From Pseudomonadota bacterium (GTDB taxonomy: Bacteria; Pseudomonadota; Alphaproteobacteria; Acetobacterales; Acetobacteraceae): a stretch of 64,000 nucleotides of DNA. A model generated the notes under the pieces. It was not told where the DNA came from and did no database searches. It saw only the letters and a list, made by a program, of their open reading frames with translations. Each line of letters opens with the position of its first letter. The first letter of the stretch is position 1. The DNA is taken from positions 1-64,000 of the forward strand of contig JAKADX010000018.1 of assembly GCA_021818505.1 (NCBI GenBank), written 5' to 3'. A program made the translations under genes and the position numbers. This document shows positions 14,558 through 23,870 of this stretch, in pieces.

Positions 14558-15339
14558 GCCGCCTCGCGGGCAAGGTCGCCGTTGTCACCGGCGGCGCGCA
14601 GGGCATCGGCGAGGGCATCGTGCGGCGGCTGGCGGGGGAAGGGGCGCGCGTCGCGGTCGCCGACATGAATGCGGCGAAGGCCGACGCCGTGGCGCAGGCG
14701 CTGCGCGCGGCGGGACACGAGGCGATCGCGGTCGCGGTGGACGTGGCCGAGCGCGCGCAGGTCAAAGCGATGATCGCGCAGACGGTCGCGGCCTTCGGCG
14801 GCATCGACATCCTGTTCAACAACGCCGGCTTCAACAAGCCGCTGCCGTTCTTCGACGCCGACGAGAGCAACTTCAACGCCATCATGCGCGTCAACGCGCT
14901 CGCCGTGCTGATCGGGATGCAGGAAGCCGGCCGGCAGATGATCGCGCAGGGGCGCGGCGGGAAGATCATCAACACTGCCTCGATCGCCGGCCGCCAGGGC
15001 TATCCCGAGTTCGCGCCCTATTGCGCCAGCAAGGCCGCGGTGATCTCGCTGACCCAGGCCGGCGCGCGGGAGCTTGCGAAGCACAGGATCACCGTCAACG
15101 CCTTCGCCCCCGGCGTCGTGGTCACACCGCTGTGGGACGGGCTGGAGCAGGACATGCTCGACAAGGGCGTGATCCAGCGCAAGGGTGAGTTCATCGAAAG
15201 CTTCTCGTCCGGCATTCTGATCGGCCGTCCGTCCCAGCCCGACGACCTCGCCGGCATGGCGGCGTTCCTCGCCTCTGCCGATGCCGACTGCATCACCGGC
15301 CAGGTCATCATGTCCGACGGCGGGATGGTGTTGGTCTGA
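14554..15339 (+). CDS. short-chain dehydrogenase/reductase (classical SDR)
   Basis: A 261-residue NAD(P)-dependent enzyme with T-G-G-A-Q-G-I-G near residue 12, N-N-A-G near residue 89, a catalytic Ser in N-T-A-S-I-A-G and Y-C-A-S-K near residue 155. Sequence style resembles acetoin/butanediol and polyol dehydrogenases, but the family is too broad to assign a substrate. It overlaps the upstream gene by four bases. It is the third dehydrogenase in one operon, which suggests serial oxidation of a polyhydroxylated or diol substrate. Confidence 0.85.
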   Translation: MSRLAGKVAVVTGGAQGIGEGIVRRLAGEGARVAVADMNAAKADAVAQALRAAGHEAIAVAVDVAERAQVKAMIAQTVAAFGGIDILFNNAGFNKPLPFFDADESNFNAIMRVNALAVLIGMQEAGRQMIAQGRGGKIINTASIAGRQGYPEFAPYCASKAAVISLTQAGARELAKHRITVNAFAPGVVVTPLWDGLEQDMLDKGVIQRKGEFIESFSSGILIGRPSQPDDLAGMAAFLASADADCITGQVIMSDGGMVLV

Positions 15340-15364
15340 CCGTCGGCGCGCCGCAGCGGGGGCC

Positions 15365-16543
15365 TCAGAACCGCGCGGTCCCCGGCTCCATCCCCAGCAG
15401 CACCCGCCCGGCCGCCTCCAGGTTGCGCTGGGCAAAGGCGATATGCTGACCCGCCGCCATCACGTCGCGCTGGCGGCGGGCGAACGGCCCGGCCTCCGGC
15501 AGTGCCGCGCCGCCGGCCGCCTCGTACATCAGCGCCGTCGCCTGCTTGGCGGCCTGCACCGCGTTCCAGCACGCCAGGCGCACCAGCGCGCGCTCGCGCA
15601 GCGTCGCTTTGCCGCCGGCCGAGACGCTCGCCCACAGCGCCTCCACCGCCTCGAACAGAAAGGCGCGCGCGCCGCGCAGCAGCGCCTCGGCACGCGCGAC
15701 ATCGGCCTGCACGCCGGGCAGATCACGCAGCAGGCCGGCGGTGCCCATCGGGCGCTTGGCGCCGGCAAGCTGAGTCAGCGCGTCGATGGCGGCGCGGGCG
15801 ATGCCCAGCGGCACCGGCGTGATGCCGATGGTGAAGGCGGCGACGAAGGGCAATGCGAACAGCGGGCCGGGCAGGCGCGGCGTCAACTCGAAGCCGGGCA
15901 TCGGCACGATGTGGTCCGCCGGCACGAAGACGTCGGTCATCTCGAAGTCATGACTGCCGGTGGCGCGCAGGCCGCCGGTGTTCCAGGTGTCGTGGATGCG
16001 CACCTCGCCCGTCGGCACCACGACCGCGCAGAACAGCGGCGCCCCCGTCGCGTCGCGCACCGGCGCGCCCTGTTCGTGTTGCACGCACATCGCGAAGATG
16101 CCGGTGCTGTGGCGGATGAAGCTGCCGTAGGACCAGCGTCCGTTCACCCGCCAGCCGCCGTCCGCGCGCACCACCTGGCCCGTCGGGTTGACGCTGCCGG
16201 CCAACCCGGTCCTGCCCGGCCCGAAGAACGCCTCCGCCGCGCCCTCCTCCATCGCCCCAGCGATCCGCCCGCCGCTCGCCGCGATGGCGGCGCACCAGCC
16301 GGTCGCGCCATCGTGATAAGCCACCGCCTCGATCACGCGGATGTAATCGGCCGGCGACAGCTCAGCTCCGCCCAGATCGCGCGGCAGCCACAGCCGCAGC
16401 AACCCGCTGTGCCGCAAAGCCTCGGCCAGCGCCGGCGGCAGGTCGCGGGCAATGGCAAGCTCGTCCTGGTGTCGCTCGACCACCGGGGCCAGCGCCGCCG
16501 CCGCGCCGAGCAGGGTCGCGACCTGATCTGCCACCACGGTCAT
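15365..16543 (-). CDS. acyl-CoA-dehydrogenase-fold flavoprotein (HsaA/HpaB-like group)
   Basis: A 392-residue protein with an N-terminal helical domain, a middle beta domain (W-R-V-N-G-R-W-S-Y-G-S near residue 137) and a helical C-terminal domain of the type 2 class. The motif pattern is closer to flavin-dependent monooxygenase components such as HsaA than to true fatty acyl-CoA dehydrogenases. No flavin reductase partner is in the window. The start at 16543 is the ATG nearest the conserved start of homology; an ATG further upstream at 16612 is possible. It faces the SDR operon, ending 25 bases from it. Confidence 0.65.
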   Translation of the reverse strand: MTVVADQVATLLGAAAALAPVVERHQDELAIARDLPPALAEALRHSGLLRLWLPRDLGGAELSPADYIRVIEAVAYHDGATGWCAAIAASGGRIAGAMEEGAAEAFFGPGRTGLAGSVNPTGQVVRADGGWRVNGRWSYGSFIRHSTGIFAMCVQHEQGAPVRDATGAPLFCAVVVPTGEVRIHDTWNTGGLRATGSHDFEMTDVFVPADHIVPMPGFELTPRLPGPLFALPFVAAFTIGITPVPLGIARAAIDALTQLAGAKRPMGTAGLLRDLPGVQADVARAEALLRGARAFLFEAVEALWASVSAGGKATLRERALVRLACWNAVQAAKQATALMYEAAGGAALPEAGPFARRQRDVMAAGQHIAFAQRNLEAAGRVLLGMEPGTARF

Positions 16544-16629
16544 GCTTCCATGCCTTTGCCGCATTCCGGCCACGCCATCGTCAATCCCAATTCCCTTATG
16601 GCCTGGTGACACTGCGACGGAGCGACGTC

Positions 16630-16725
16630 ATGCTGCGTGCCGGACTGCTGGCGATGCTGTTCCTGCTGGTCTGGATCCTGCTGGTCGGCCATCAGGATTT
16701 CGCTGGCGTCACGGCGCTGTTCTAG
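16630..16725 (+). CDS. possible 31-residue single-span membrane peptide
   Basis: An ATG at 16630 preceded by CGGAG opens a frame of 31 residues made almost entirely of a hydrophobic segment (L-L-A-M-L-F-L-L-V-W-I-L-L-V-G) followed by a short polar tail, H-Q-D-F-A-G-V-T-A-L-F. The composition is that of a single transmembrane helix. Its stop overlaps the convergent amidase stop. It lies on the plus strand between two minus-strand genes. There is no homology evidence. Confidence 0.35.
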   Translation: MLRAGLLAMLFLLVWILLVGHQDFAGVTALF

Positions 16726-18137
16726 GCGGTCGCGAGCAGGGCATGCAGCGAAGCGGCCGCTGCCAGCACGCCCCCGTCGTCGCCGCGCCGGCCGATCACC
16801 TGCAACCCGACCGGCATCCCGTCGGCGCCCGCGCCGCACGGCACCACGGAGGCCGGCGCCTGCGCCAGGTTGACCGGGTAGCTGAATCCCGCCCACTCGG
16901 TCCAGCGATGCAGGCCGGAGCCTGGCGGCACTTCCGCCCCCGCCGCGAAGGCGGTCAGCGCCACTGCCGGGGAGAGCATCACGTCATGCGCCGCCAGCAG
17001 GCGGTCAAACGCCGCGCCGAACGTCACCCGCCGCCCCTGTGCCGCGATCAGATCAGGGGCCGATAGCCGCGCGCCGTCCTCGGCCACCTCCCGCAGCCCC
17101 GGCTCGATCAGGTGCAGCGCCTCGGCCGGCACGGCGCGCAGCCGCGCCGCGGCGCCGCTGTGCCAGTGCAGCCGGAACAGATCGAACAGGTCCTCCTCCG
17201 GCAGCGCCACGCGCGCCACCACCGCGCCCGCGTCGGCAACGCGGTCGAGCACCCGGGCGAACACGTCCCGCACGTCTGGCGCCACCGTCCCGCGCGGCGG
17301 CGTGTCCCACACCGCAACCCGCAGCCCGCGCAGCGCGCGCGGGACGAGCGGCGTGACCGAGGGCAGCGGCCAGGGCGACTGGTTCCAGTCGCGCAGGTCG
17401 CGTCCCGACATCGCCTGCAGCATCAGCGCCGCATCGGCGACGCTGCGCGTGATCGGGCCGAGATGCGCGACGGTGCCGAACGGGCTGGCGGGATAGGCCG
17501 GCACGCGGCCGAAGGTCGGCTTGTGCCCGACCACGCCGCAGAACCCCACCGGAATGCGGATCGACCCACCGCCATCCGTGCCCAGATGCAGCACCCCCGC
17601 GCCGCACGCCGCCGCCACCGCCGCCCCGCCGGAGGAACCGCCGGGCGTGCGGGACGCGTCCCACGGGTTGCGCGTGATGCCGGTCAGCGCACTGTCCGTC
17701 ACCGCCTTCCACCCGAGTTCCGGCGTCGTGGTCAGCCCCAGCAGCACCGCGCCCGCGGCGCGCAGCAGCGCCACCACCGGCGCGTCCTCCTGCGCGTTGA
17801 CGCCGGGCAGGGCGCGCGTGCCGTAGCGCACGGTCCAGCCGCGCACCCAGACGATGTCCTTGATGGTGACGGGAATGCCGTCGAGCGGGCCGAGCGCCTC
17901 GCCCCGCTGCCAGCGTGCCTCCGAGCCCTGCGCCGCCGCCAGTGCGCCCTCGGGATCGAGATGACTGAAGGCGTTGAAGCGTGGCTGGATCGCCTCCGCC
18001 CGCGCCAGCGCCGCCTGTGTCGCTTCCACCGGAGAGAGCGAGCGGTCGGCATACCGCCGCGTCAGGGTCGCGGCATCGAGGCGGCACAGTTCGGGCGCGT
18101 CGGCCAGCGGCGACGGTCGGGCGGCACTGTCGGTCAT
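16722..18137 (-). CDS. amidase signature-family enzyme
   Basis: A 471-residue amidase. The Ser-cisSer-Lys triad is visible: Lys in P-V-T-I-K-D near residue 90, and the two Ser residues in the Gly/Ser-rich G-G-S-S-G-G-A-A-V near residue 167 and in G-T-D-G-G-G-S-I-R near residue 188. These enzymes hydrolyse amide bonds. The length fits stand-alone amidases, and no gatB or gatC is adjacent, so a role in Glu-tRNA amidation is unlikely. It ends the minus-strand series that begins at 23831, 7 bases after the acyl-CoA dehydrogenase gene. Confidence 0.85.
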   Translation of the reverse strand: MTDSAARPSPLADAPELCRLDAATLTRRYADRSLSPVEATQAALARAEAIQPRFNAFSHLDPEGALAAAQGSEARWQRGEALGPLDGIPVTIKDIVWVRGWTVRYGTRALPGVNAQEDAPVVALLRAAGAVLLGLTTTPELGWKAVTDSALTGITRNPWDASRTPGGSSGGAAVAAACGAGVLHLGTDGGGSIRIPVGFCGVVGHKPTFGRVPAYPASPFGTVAHLGPITRSVADAALMLQAMSGRDLRDWNQSPWPLPSVTPLVPRALRGLRVAVWDTPPRGTVAPDVRDVFARVLDRVADAGAVVARVALPEEDLFDLFRLHWHSGAAARLRAVPAEALHLIEPGLREVAEDGARLSAPDLIAAQGRRVTFGAAFDRLLAAHDVMLSPAVALTAFAAGAEVPPGSGLHRWTEWAGFSYPVNLAQAPASVVPCGAGADGMPVGLQVIGRRGDDGGVLAAAASLHALLATA

Positions 18138-18144
18138 GGCTTCC

Positions 18145-19935
18145 TCAGAACGCGGCGTCGTCCAACGCCATCATCGCAGCTTTGCCCGACTTGATCGCCG
18201 CGTAAAGCCCGCCGGCCTGCGGCAGGACGCGCTCCATGTAGAACCGCGCCGTCGTTAGCTTGGCGGCATAGAATCCGGCGTCGCTGTTCGCCGCCGGCAG
18301 TTTCTCCGCCGCCAGCACCGCCATGCGCGCCCACATGAAGCCCAGCGCCACCAGCCCGAACAGCCGCAGATACTCGCTCGCCGCCGCGCCGGCCTCCTCG
18401 GCGTCGCCCAGACCCTTCGACGCGATATGCGCGGTCGCAAGCTGCAAGGCGCCGAACGCCTTGCCCAGCCCCTGCACCATCGCGCCAAACTGCGGATGCT
18501 GCGCGTTCGCTTCGATGAAGTCGCTGACCGGATGGAAGAAGCCGCGCAGCAGCCGCCCGGAGTGCTGCGGCAGCTTGCGCCCGACCAGATCGAGCGCCTG
18601 CACGCCGTTGGTGCCCTCGTAGATCATCGCGATGCGGGCGTCGCGCGCATACTGCTCCATGCCGTGATCGCGGATGTAGCCGTGGCCGCCGAACACCTGC
18701 ATGCCAAGATTCGTGGCCTCGAAGCCCAGATCGCTGAACAGCGCCTTCACCACCGGCGTCATCAGCGCCGTGAAGTCCGCCGCGCGCTGCCGCGCGTCCT
18801 GGTCGCCCGCGCGCTCCATCTCATCGAGGCTGCGCGCCACCCAGCCGGCCAGCGCGCGGCAGCCCTCCGCATACGCGCGCATGGTCAGCAGCATTCGCCG
18901 CACGTCGGGATGCACGATGATGGGATCGGCGGGTTTGTCGGGATGCTTGGCTCCCGCGAGCGACCGGCCTTGCAGCCGCTCGCGCGCATACGCGACCGCC
19001 CCCTGATAGCTCGCCTCCGCGAGCCCCAGCCCCTGCACGCCGACCGACAGGCGTTCGCTGTTCATCATCGTGAACATCGCCGCCATGCCCTTGTGCTTCT
19101 GCCCGACCAGCCAGCCGGTCGCGTTCTCGAAACTCAGCTGGCACGTCGCCGATGCCTTGATGCCCATCTTGTGTTCGATGGCGGTGCAGACGACGCCGTT
19201 GCGTTCTCCCGGCCGTCCATCCGCGGCCGGAAGGAATTTCGGGACGAGAAAAAGGCTGATCCCCTTGATGCCCGCCGGCGCATCGGGCAGTCGCGCCAGC
19301 ACGAGATGGATTATGTTCTCGGTCAGATCGTGCTCGCCGCCCGTGATGAAGATCTTCGAGCCGGTGATGCGATAGCTGCCGTCCTCCTGCGGCACCGCGC
19401 GCGTGCGCAGCAGGCCGAGATCGGTGCCGCAATGCGCTTCCGTCAGGCACATCGTCCCCGCCCAGGTGCCATCGACCATCTTCGGGAGGAAGCGTTGCTT
19501 CAGGTCCTCGCTGCCGTGGCTCGCGATCGCCTGATACGCGCCGAACGCGAGGCCGGGATAGGTGCCGAACGCAAGGTTGGACGAGCAGATCATCTCCTCG
19601 ACCGCCTTGTTTACGCTGTGCGGCAATCCCTGCCCGCCATAGCGAGGATCGCAGGCGATCGCCGTCCAGCCGCCGTCGCGGAAGGCACGGTACGCCTCGG
19701 CGAAGCCCTTCGGCGTGCGCACCACGCCGTTTTCCAGCCGGCATCCTTCCTCATCGCCGCTGGCGTTCAACGGTGCCAGCACTTCCTCGCAGACCTTCGC
19801 TGCTTCTTCGAGGATGCTGTCGATCAGCTCGGGCGATACTTCCTCCAGCCCGTTCAGGGCAGAGAGCGAGGCGCTGTCGTGCAACTCGTGCAGCACGAAG
19901 CGCATGTCGCGAAGCGGCGCCTTGTAGGTTTGCAT
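18145..19935 (-). CDS. long acyl-CoA dehydrogenase (FadE/DmdC-like)
   Basis: A 596-residue FAD-dependent enzyme that introduces the 2,3-double bond into acyl-CoA. It shows the N-terminal extension of this subgroup, the flavin-binding segment C-L-T-E-A-H-C-G-T-D near residue 162, I-T-G-S-K-I-F-I-T-G-G near residue 188, and the catalytic glutamate region I-Y-E-G-T-N-G-V-Q near residue 430. The extended C-terminal domain is typical of the about 600-residue class that includes methylmercaptopropionyl-CoA dehydrogenase DmdC and many FadE proteins. Substrate chain type is not resolved. It follows the HAD/hydratase gene by 17 bases in one operon. Confidence 0.85.
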   Translation of the reverse strand: MQTYKAPLRDMRFVLHELHDSASLSALNGLEEVSPELIDSILEEAAKVCEEVLAPLNASGDEEGCRLENGVVRTPKGFAEAYRAFRDGGWTAIACDPRYGGQGLPHSVNKAVEEMICSSNLAFGTYPGLAFGAYQAIASHGSEDLKQRFLPKMVDGTWAGTMCLTEAHCGTDLGLLRTRAVPQEDGSYRITGSKIFITGGEHDLTENIIHLVLARLPDAPAGIKGISLFLVPKFLPAADGRPGERNGVVCTAIEHKMGIKASATCQLSFENATGWLVGQKHKGMAAMFTMMNSERLSVGVQGLGLAEASYQGAVAYARERLQGRSLAGAKHPDKPADPIIVHPDVRRMLLTMRAYAEGCRALAGWVARSLDEMERAGDQDARQRAADFTALMTPVVKALFSDLGFEATNLGMQVFGGHGYIRDHGMEQYARDARIAMIYEGTNGVQALDLVGRKLPQHSGRLLRGFFHPVSDFIEANAQHPQFGAMVQGLGKAFGALQLATAHIASKGLGDAEEAGAAASEYLRLFGLVALGFMWARMAVLAAEKLPAANSDAGFYAAKLTTARFYMERVLPQAGGLYAAIKSGKAAMMALDDAAF

Positions 19936-19952
19936 GATGCCTTGCCTTATCG

Positions 19953-22277
19953 CTAGTTCCGCAGCGGCTTGCCTGTCTCCAGCGTGTGCTCGATGCGCGC
20001 CAGTGTCGGTGCTGTGCGCACCAGCCGCATGAACGCGGCGCGTTCGAGGTCGAGCAGTTGCTGCTCGCTCACCACGTCGATGATGTCGGCGGGCCCACCG
20101 GTCACCACCTCTGCCAGCGCATCGGCGACGGTCAGATCATGCGCGGTGGCAAGGCCGCGGCGGAAGAAGCCGCGCGCCGCACCATTGAAGCCGACGCGGC
20201 CGGCGATGCCCGGCAGCACATACTCCGGCGGCGTCGGCGGGACGTAGCCCTCGACCATGCGCAGCGCTCGCGCCTTGGCATCCGCGAGCAAGCGGGTGCG
20301 GTTCATCGTGACGCCGTCGGTCTCGCGCAGGAACTTGTAGTCCATTGCCTCGTGCGCCGATTTCGACACCGTGGCGGTGCTGACGGTCTCGAACACCTTG
20401 GCGGCCGCCGGCACCGGCCCGCGCGGCAGCTTCTTGTCCGCGCGCCAACGCGCCAGCATCTCGCCGTTGCCGCCCCAGCCGGGGATCAGCCCGACGCCGC
20501 ATTCCACCAGTCCGATATAGCTCTCGGCATGGGCCTGCACCGCATCGGCGTGCAGCACGATCTCGCAGCCGCCGCCCAGCGCCATGCCGGATGGTGCCGC
20601 GACCACCGGGAACGGCGCGTATTTCATCGCCTTCAGCGCCTGCTGGCCGGCGGCGACGGATTTCTCGATCTCGCTCCACGCCGCGATATTGGCGGCAAAC
20701 AGCGCCAGCCCGATATTGGCGCCGAGGGAGAAGTTCTCACCCTCGTTGTAGATCACCAGAGCCTTGAACCGCTGCTTCACCGTGGCGATCGTCTCGACCA
20801 GCAGCCCGATGATCTGATCGTCGAGCGAATTGCTTTTCGACGTGAACTCGAAGCACGCCACGCCGTCGCCGATGTCCCACAGCGCGGCGGAGGCATTCTT
20901 GAGCACCGGCTTGCCCGCGCGCTTGATATCCTCCAGCAGCAGCACGCCCACGGGCCGGACCACGTCATGGTACGCGCCATCGAGGCCGAGATATTGCAAC
21001 CGGCCGCTCTCGACGCGGTAGAAGGTCTTGCCGACCGACTCCTCAAGGAACTTCGGCACCGTCATGCCGGCGGCGTGCAGACGCTCCACCAGCCATGCCG
21101 TGCCCAGCCGGTCGATCAGCTCGAACGGGCCCTCTTTCCAGTTGTAGCCGAGCCGCATCGCCTCATCGACCGCGACGACCGAGTCGGCCGCCTGCGGCAG
21201 CAGCGACGCGGCATAGGCGAGCGTTGATGCCAGCACGCGGAACGCATAAGCGCCGACCCGGCCCGGAGCGGTCAGCAACGCACGCAGATCGCGTCCCGCC
21301 GCCTTGACCTCGGGCAGATCGGCCTTGTGCTCCGGCCGGTACTCGCCGGTGGCAAGGTCGATCGCCTCCTTGCTGCGGTGCGGGCCGTGTTTCTTCATCC
21401 GGTAGAAGCCGCCTTTGCCCTTGCGGCCCGTGTAGCCCTCGGCGATCAGGCGCGCGATCAGCGGGATCTCTCGGTCGATCGCGTGAAACGCATCGTCCTT
21501 CGGCAGCGCGCGCCGCATCGAGGCGTTGACCTGCGGGCCGATATCGAGTCCGACCAGGTCGATCAGCCCGAACACGCCGGTTTTCGGGAATCCCATCGGC
21601 CGGCCGATGATCGCGTCCGCTTCCTCGACGGTCATGCCGAGATCGAACGCTTCCACCGTCGCGCGCTGAATCCAGTAGATGCCGAGCCGGTTGGCGATGA
21701 AACCGGGACTGTCGGCGCAGCGCACCACGCTCTTGCCCATGGCCAGATCGGCGAAGCGGGCCACCGCATCGACGATGGCGGGGTCCGTCTCCGGCCCGGC
21801 GACGATTTCCAGCAGCCGCATGTAGCGTGGCGGGTTGAAGAAATGCGTGATCAGGAAATCGCGGCGGAACGCCTCGCTCATGCCCGCCGTCAACATGCGC
21901 AACGGGATCGTCGAGGTGTTGGAACTGACCGCCGTACCGGGCCGCCGCACGCCCTCCAGCTTGCGGTACAGCGCCTGCTTGACCTCCGGCTTCTCCAGCA
22001 CCGCCTCGACGATCCAGTCGCAGTCGGAAAGTTTGTGCAGGTCGTCCTCGATATTGCCGGTCTCGACCAGCTTCGCGGCCCGCTTGTGCATGAACGCGGC
22101 CGGCTCGGTTTTCAGCAGCCGGGCAACAGCACCTTCGGCGAGCGCGCTGCGGTTCGCCGCGCCCTCGGGCACGATGTCGAGCAGCACCACGGGCACGCCG
22201 GCATTGGCCACCTGGGCGGCGATGCCGGCGCCCATCGTGCCGGCGCCGATCACGCCGACCTTGCGGATCGCCGGCAT
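19953..22277 (-). CDS. bifunctional 3-hydroxyacyl-CoA dehydrogenase/enoyl-CoA hydratase
   Basis: A 774-residue fusion with the dehydrogenase first. The NAD-binding G-V-I-G-A-G-T-M-G-A-G is at residues 8-18 and the His-containing T-H-F-F-N-P-P-R-Y near residue 146. The crotonase domain follows in the C-terminal 350 residues (S-L-G-A-N-I-G-L oxyanion-type segment and G-M-A-L-G-G-G-C-E-I). This order is the reverse of E. coli FadB and matches FadN-type proteins. It carries out hydration and NAD-linked oxidation in beta-oxidation. Its ATG overlaps the thiolase stop (TGATG), giving a coupled thiolase-dehydrogenase pair. Confidence 0.9.
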   Translation of the reverse strand: MPAIRKVGVIGAGTMGAGIAAQVANAGVPVVLLDIVPEGAANRSALAEGAVARLLKTEPAAFMHKRAAKLVETGNIEDDLHKLSDCDWIVEAVLEKPEVKQALYRKLEGVRRPGTAVSSNTSTIPLRMLTAGMSEAFRRDFLITHFFNPPRYMRLLEIVAGPETDPAIVDAVARFADLAMGKSVVRCADSPGFIANRLGIYWIQRATVEAFDLGMTVEEADAIIGRPMGFPKTGVFGLIDLVGLDIGPQVNASMRRALPKDDAFHAIDREIPLIARLIAEGYTGRKGKGGFYRMKKHGPHRSKEAIDLATGEYRPEHKADLPEVKAAGRDLRALLTAPGRVGAYAFRVLASTLAYAASLLPQAADSVVAVDEAMRLGYNWKEGPFELIDRLGTAWLVERLHAAGMTVPKFLEESVGKTFYRVESGRLQYLGLDGAYHDVVRPVGVLLLEDIKRAGKPVLKNASAALWDIGDGVACFEFTSKSNSLDDQIIGLLVETIATVKQRFKALVIYNEGENFSLGANIGLALFAANIAAWSEIEKSVAAGQQALKAMKYAPFPVVAAPSGMALGGGCEIVLHADAVQAHAESYIGLVECGVGLIPGWGGNGEMLARWRADKKLPRGPVPAAAKVFETVSTATVSKSAHEAMDYKFLRETDGVTMNRTRLLADAKARALRMVEGYVPPTPPEYVLPGIAGRVGFNGAARGFFRRGLATAHDLTVADALAEVVTGGPADIIDVVSEQQLLDLERAAFMRLVRTAPTLARIEHTLETGKPLRN

Positions 22278-23407
22278 CACACGCGCTCCAGCAGGGTCGC
22301 GATGCCCTGGCCGCCGCCGATGCACTGCGTGGCCAGCGCGTACCGTCCGCCCTCGCGATGCAGCAGGCTCGCCGCCTTGCCGGTGATGCGCGCGCCGGTG
22401 GCGCCGAGTGGATGGCCGAGCGCGATGGCGCCGCCGTCGATGTTCAGCGTCTCGTCGCGAATGCGCAGGTCGTGCGCACAGGCCAGCGCCTGCGACGCGA
22501 AGGCCTCGTTCAGTTCGACGACGTCGATCGCCTCCATCGCGACCCCGCTGCGCGCCAGCACCTTCTTCGTCGCCACCACCGGGCCGATGCCCATGATCTC
22601 CGGCGAACACCCGCCGACCGCGACACTTTTCACGCGCGCCAGCGGCGTGAGGCCGGTACGCTCGGCGTAGGCCTCGCTGCACACCAGCACCGCCGCCGCG
22701 CCGTCGGTCAGTGGCGAGGATGTGCCCGCCGTCACGGTGCCGTCCTTGTCGAACGCGGGCTTCAGCCCGGCCAGCACGTCGGCCGTGGTGTCGGGACGGA
22801 TGCAGCCGTCGCTATCGACGGTCTTGCCGTTGACCTTGATCGGCACGATCTCGCCGGCGAGTTTCCCGGCGGCCTGCGCGGCGCTGGCGCGCGCATGGCT
22901 GCGGACCGCGAACGCCTCCTGCTGCGCGCGCGTGATCTGCCATTTGCGCGCGACGTTCTCGGCCGTGTCGCCCATGCTGATATACGCGCTCTTCTCGACC
23001 AGCACGGGATTGAGCAGCGGGTTGAAGCCGGACATCGGCACGCGCGACATGCTTTCGACGCCCGCGCAGACGAACACCTCGCCGGCGCCGAGCTGGATCT
23101 GTCCCGCGGCGATATGCACCGACTGCATCGAGGAGCCACAGAAGCGATTGACCGTCATCCCCGCGACCGTCAGTGGCAGATCGGCGAGCAGTCCCACCAG
23201 CCGCCCGACATTCAGCCCCTGCTCGCCCTCGGGGAACGCGCAGCCGAGGATCAGGTCCTCGATATCCTCCGGCCGCACGCGGGTCCGTTCGATCAGCGCG
23301 CGCACCACCTGCGCGGCGAGGTCGTCGGGGCGCACGCGCGCGAGGTCGCCCTTGGTGGCGAAATGGAACGGCGAGCGGGCGTAACCCGCGATGACGACAT
23401 TGGTCAT
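22277..23407 (-). CDS. acetyl-CoA C-acyltransferase (thiolase)
   Basis: A 376-residue thiolase that cleaves 3-ketoacyl-CoA with CoA. The nucleophilic Cys is in N-R-F-C-G-S-S near residue 90, the His in G-G-A-I-A-L-G-H-P-L-G near residue 335 and the second Cys in Q-C-I-G-G-G near residue 365. It is co-transcribed with the MerR regulator upstream (19-base gap) and the dehydrogenase/hydratase downstream, so it is the thiolytic step of a regulated fatty or branched acyl degradation operon. Confidence 0.9.
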   Translation of the reverse strand: MTNVVIAGYARSPFHFATKGDLARVRPDDLAAQVVRALIERTRVRPEDIEDLILGCAFPEGEQGLNVGRLVGLLADLPLTVAGMTVNRFCGSSMQSVHIAAGQIQLGAGEVFVCAGVESMSRVPMSGFNPLLNPVLVEKSAYISMGDTAENVARKWQITRAQQEAFAVRSHARASAAQAAGKLAGEIVPIKVNGKTVDSDGCIRPDTTADVLAGLKPAFDKDGTVTAGTSSPLTDGAAAVLVCSEAYAERTGLTPLARVKSVAVGGCSPEIMGIGPVVATKKVLARSGVAMEAIDVVELNEAFASQALACAHDLRIRDETLNIDGGAIALGHPLGATGARITGKAASLLHREGGRYALATQCIGGGQGIATLLERV

Positions 23408-23426
23408 GCGCTCTCTCTCCTCGGGG

Positions 23427-23831
23427 TCAATCGGCGGCGCGCGTCTCGGCCGCGCGATGTTCGGCCAGCGCGCGTTCGGCCTGCGCGCGGATGTCGCTCA
23501 GTTCGGTGATCGACTGCTCCAGGGCCTCGCGCTGCTGCTGCAACTGCTCCAGCCGCGCGCTGACGGCGGCGAGCAGGTGGCGCAACTGGGCCTGCTTGGT
23601 GATGTCGGCGTCATAGAGGTCGAGATACTCGCGGATTTCGGCCAGCGAGAAGCCGAGCCGCTTGCCGCGTTGGATCAGGATCATCCGCGCGCGGTCGCGC
23701 TGGGTATAGACGCGCGTGGTGCCGGCGCGGCGCGGCGCGATCAGCCCCTTGTCCTCATAGAACCGCACCGCCCGCGGCGTCAGGCCGAGGTCGCGGGCCA
23801 GTTCGGTCACCGTGTAGAGCCGGTCGGTCAT
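23427..23831 (-). CDS. MerR-family regulator of the beta-oxidation operon (LiuR/AtuR-like)
   Basis: A 134-residue regulator. The winged helix-turn-helix is at residues 1-70 (Y-T-V-T-E-L-A, T-P-R-A-V-R-F-Y-E-D-K-G-L). A dimerisation coiled coil spans about residues 80-130. No metal-binding Cys is present, as in the MerR proteins that govern acyl-CoA catabolism and sense an acyl-CoA. The start at 23831 is preferred over an ATG 12 bases upstream on homology of the N-terminus. It is the first gene of its operon, with a candidate operator at 23855-23870. Confidence 0.8.
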   Translation of the reverse strand: MTDRLYTVTELARDLGLTPRAVRFYEDKGLIAPRRAGTTRVYTQRDRARMILIQRGKRLGFSLAEIREYLDLYDADITKQAQLRHLLAAVSARLEQLQQQREALEQSITELSDIRAQAERALAEHRAAETRAAD

Positions 23832-23854
23832 GCGCGGTCCCATGCGGTCGAGGG

Positions 23855-23870
23855 CTTACCTATACGTCAA
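23855..23870. promoter_or_regulatory. candidate LiuR-type operator upstream of the MerR gene
   Basis: The minus strand reads TTGACGTATAGGTAAG, an imperfect palindrome close to the LiuR-family pattern TTTACGTnnACGTAAA known from proteobacterial branched-chain degradation regulons. Its TTGACG could also serve as a -35 element for the operon. It lies 24 bases before the MerR coding start, a typical autoregulatory position. Confidence 0.45.
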
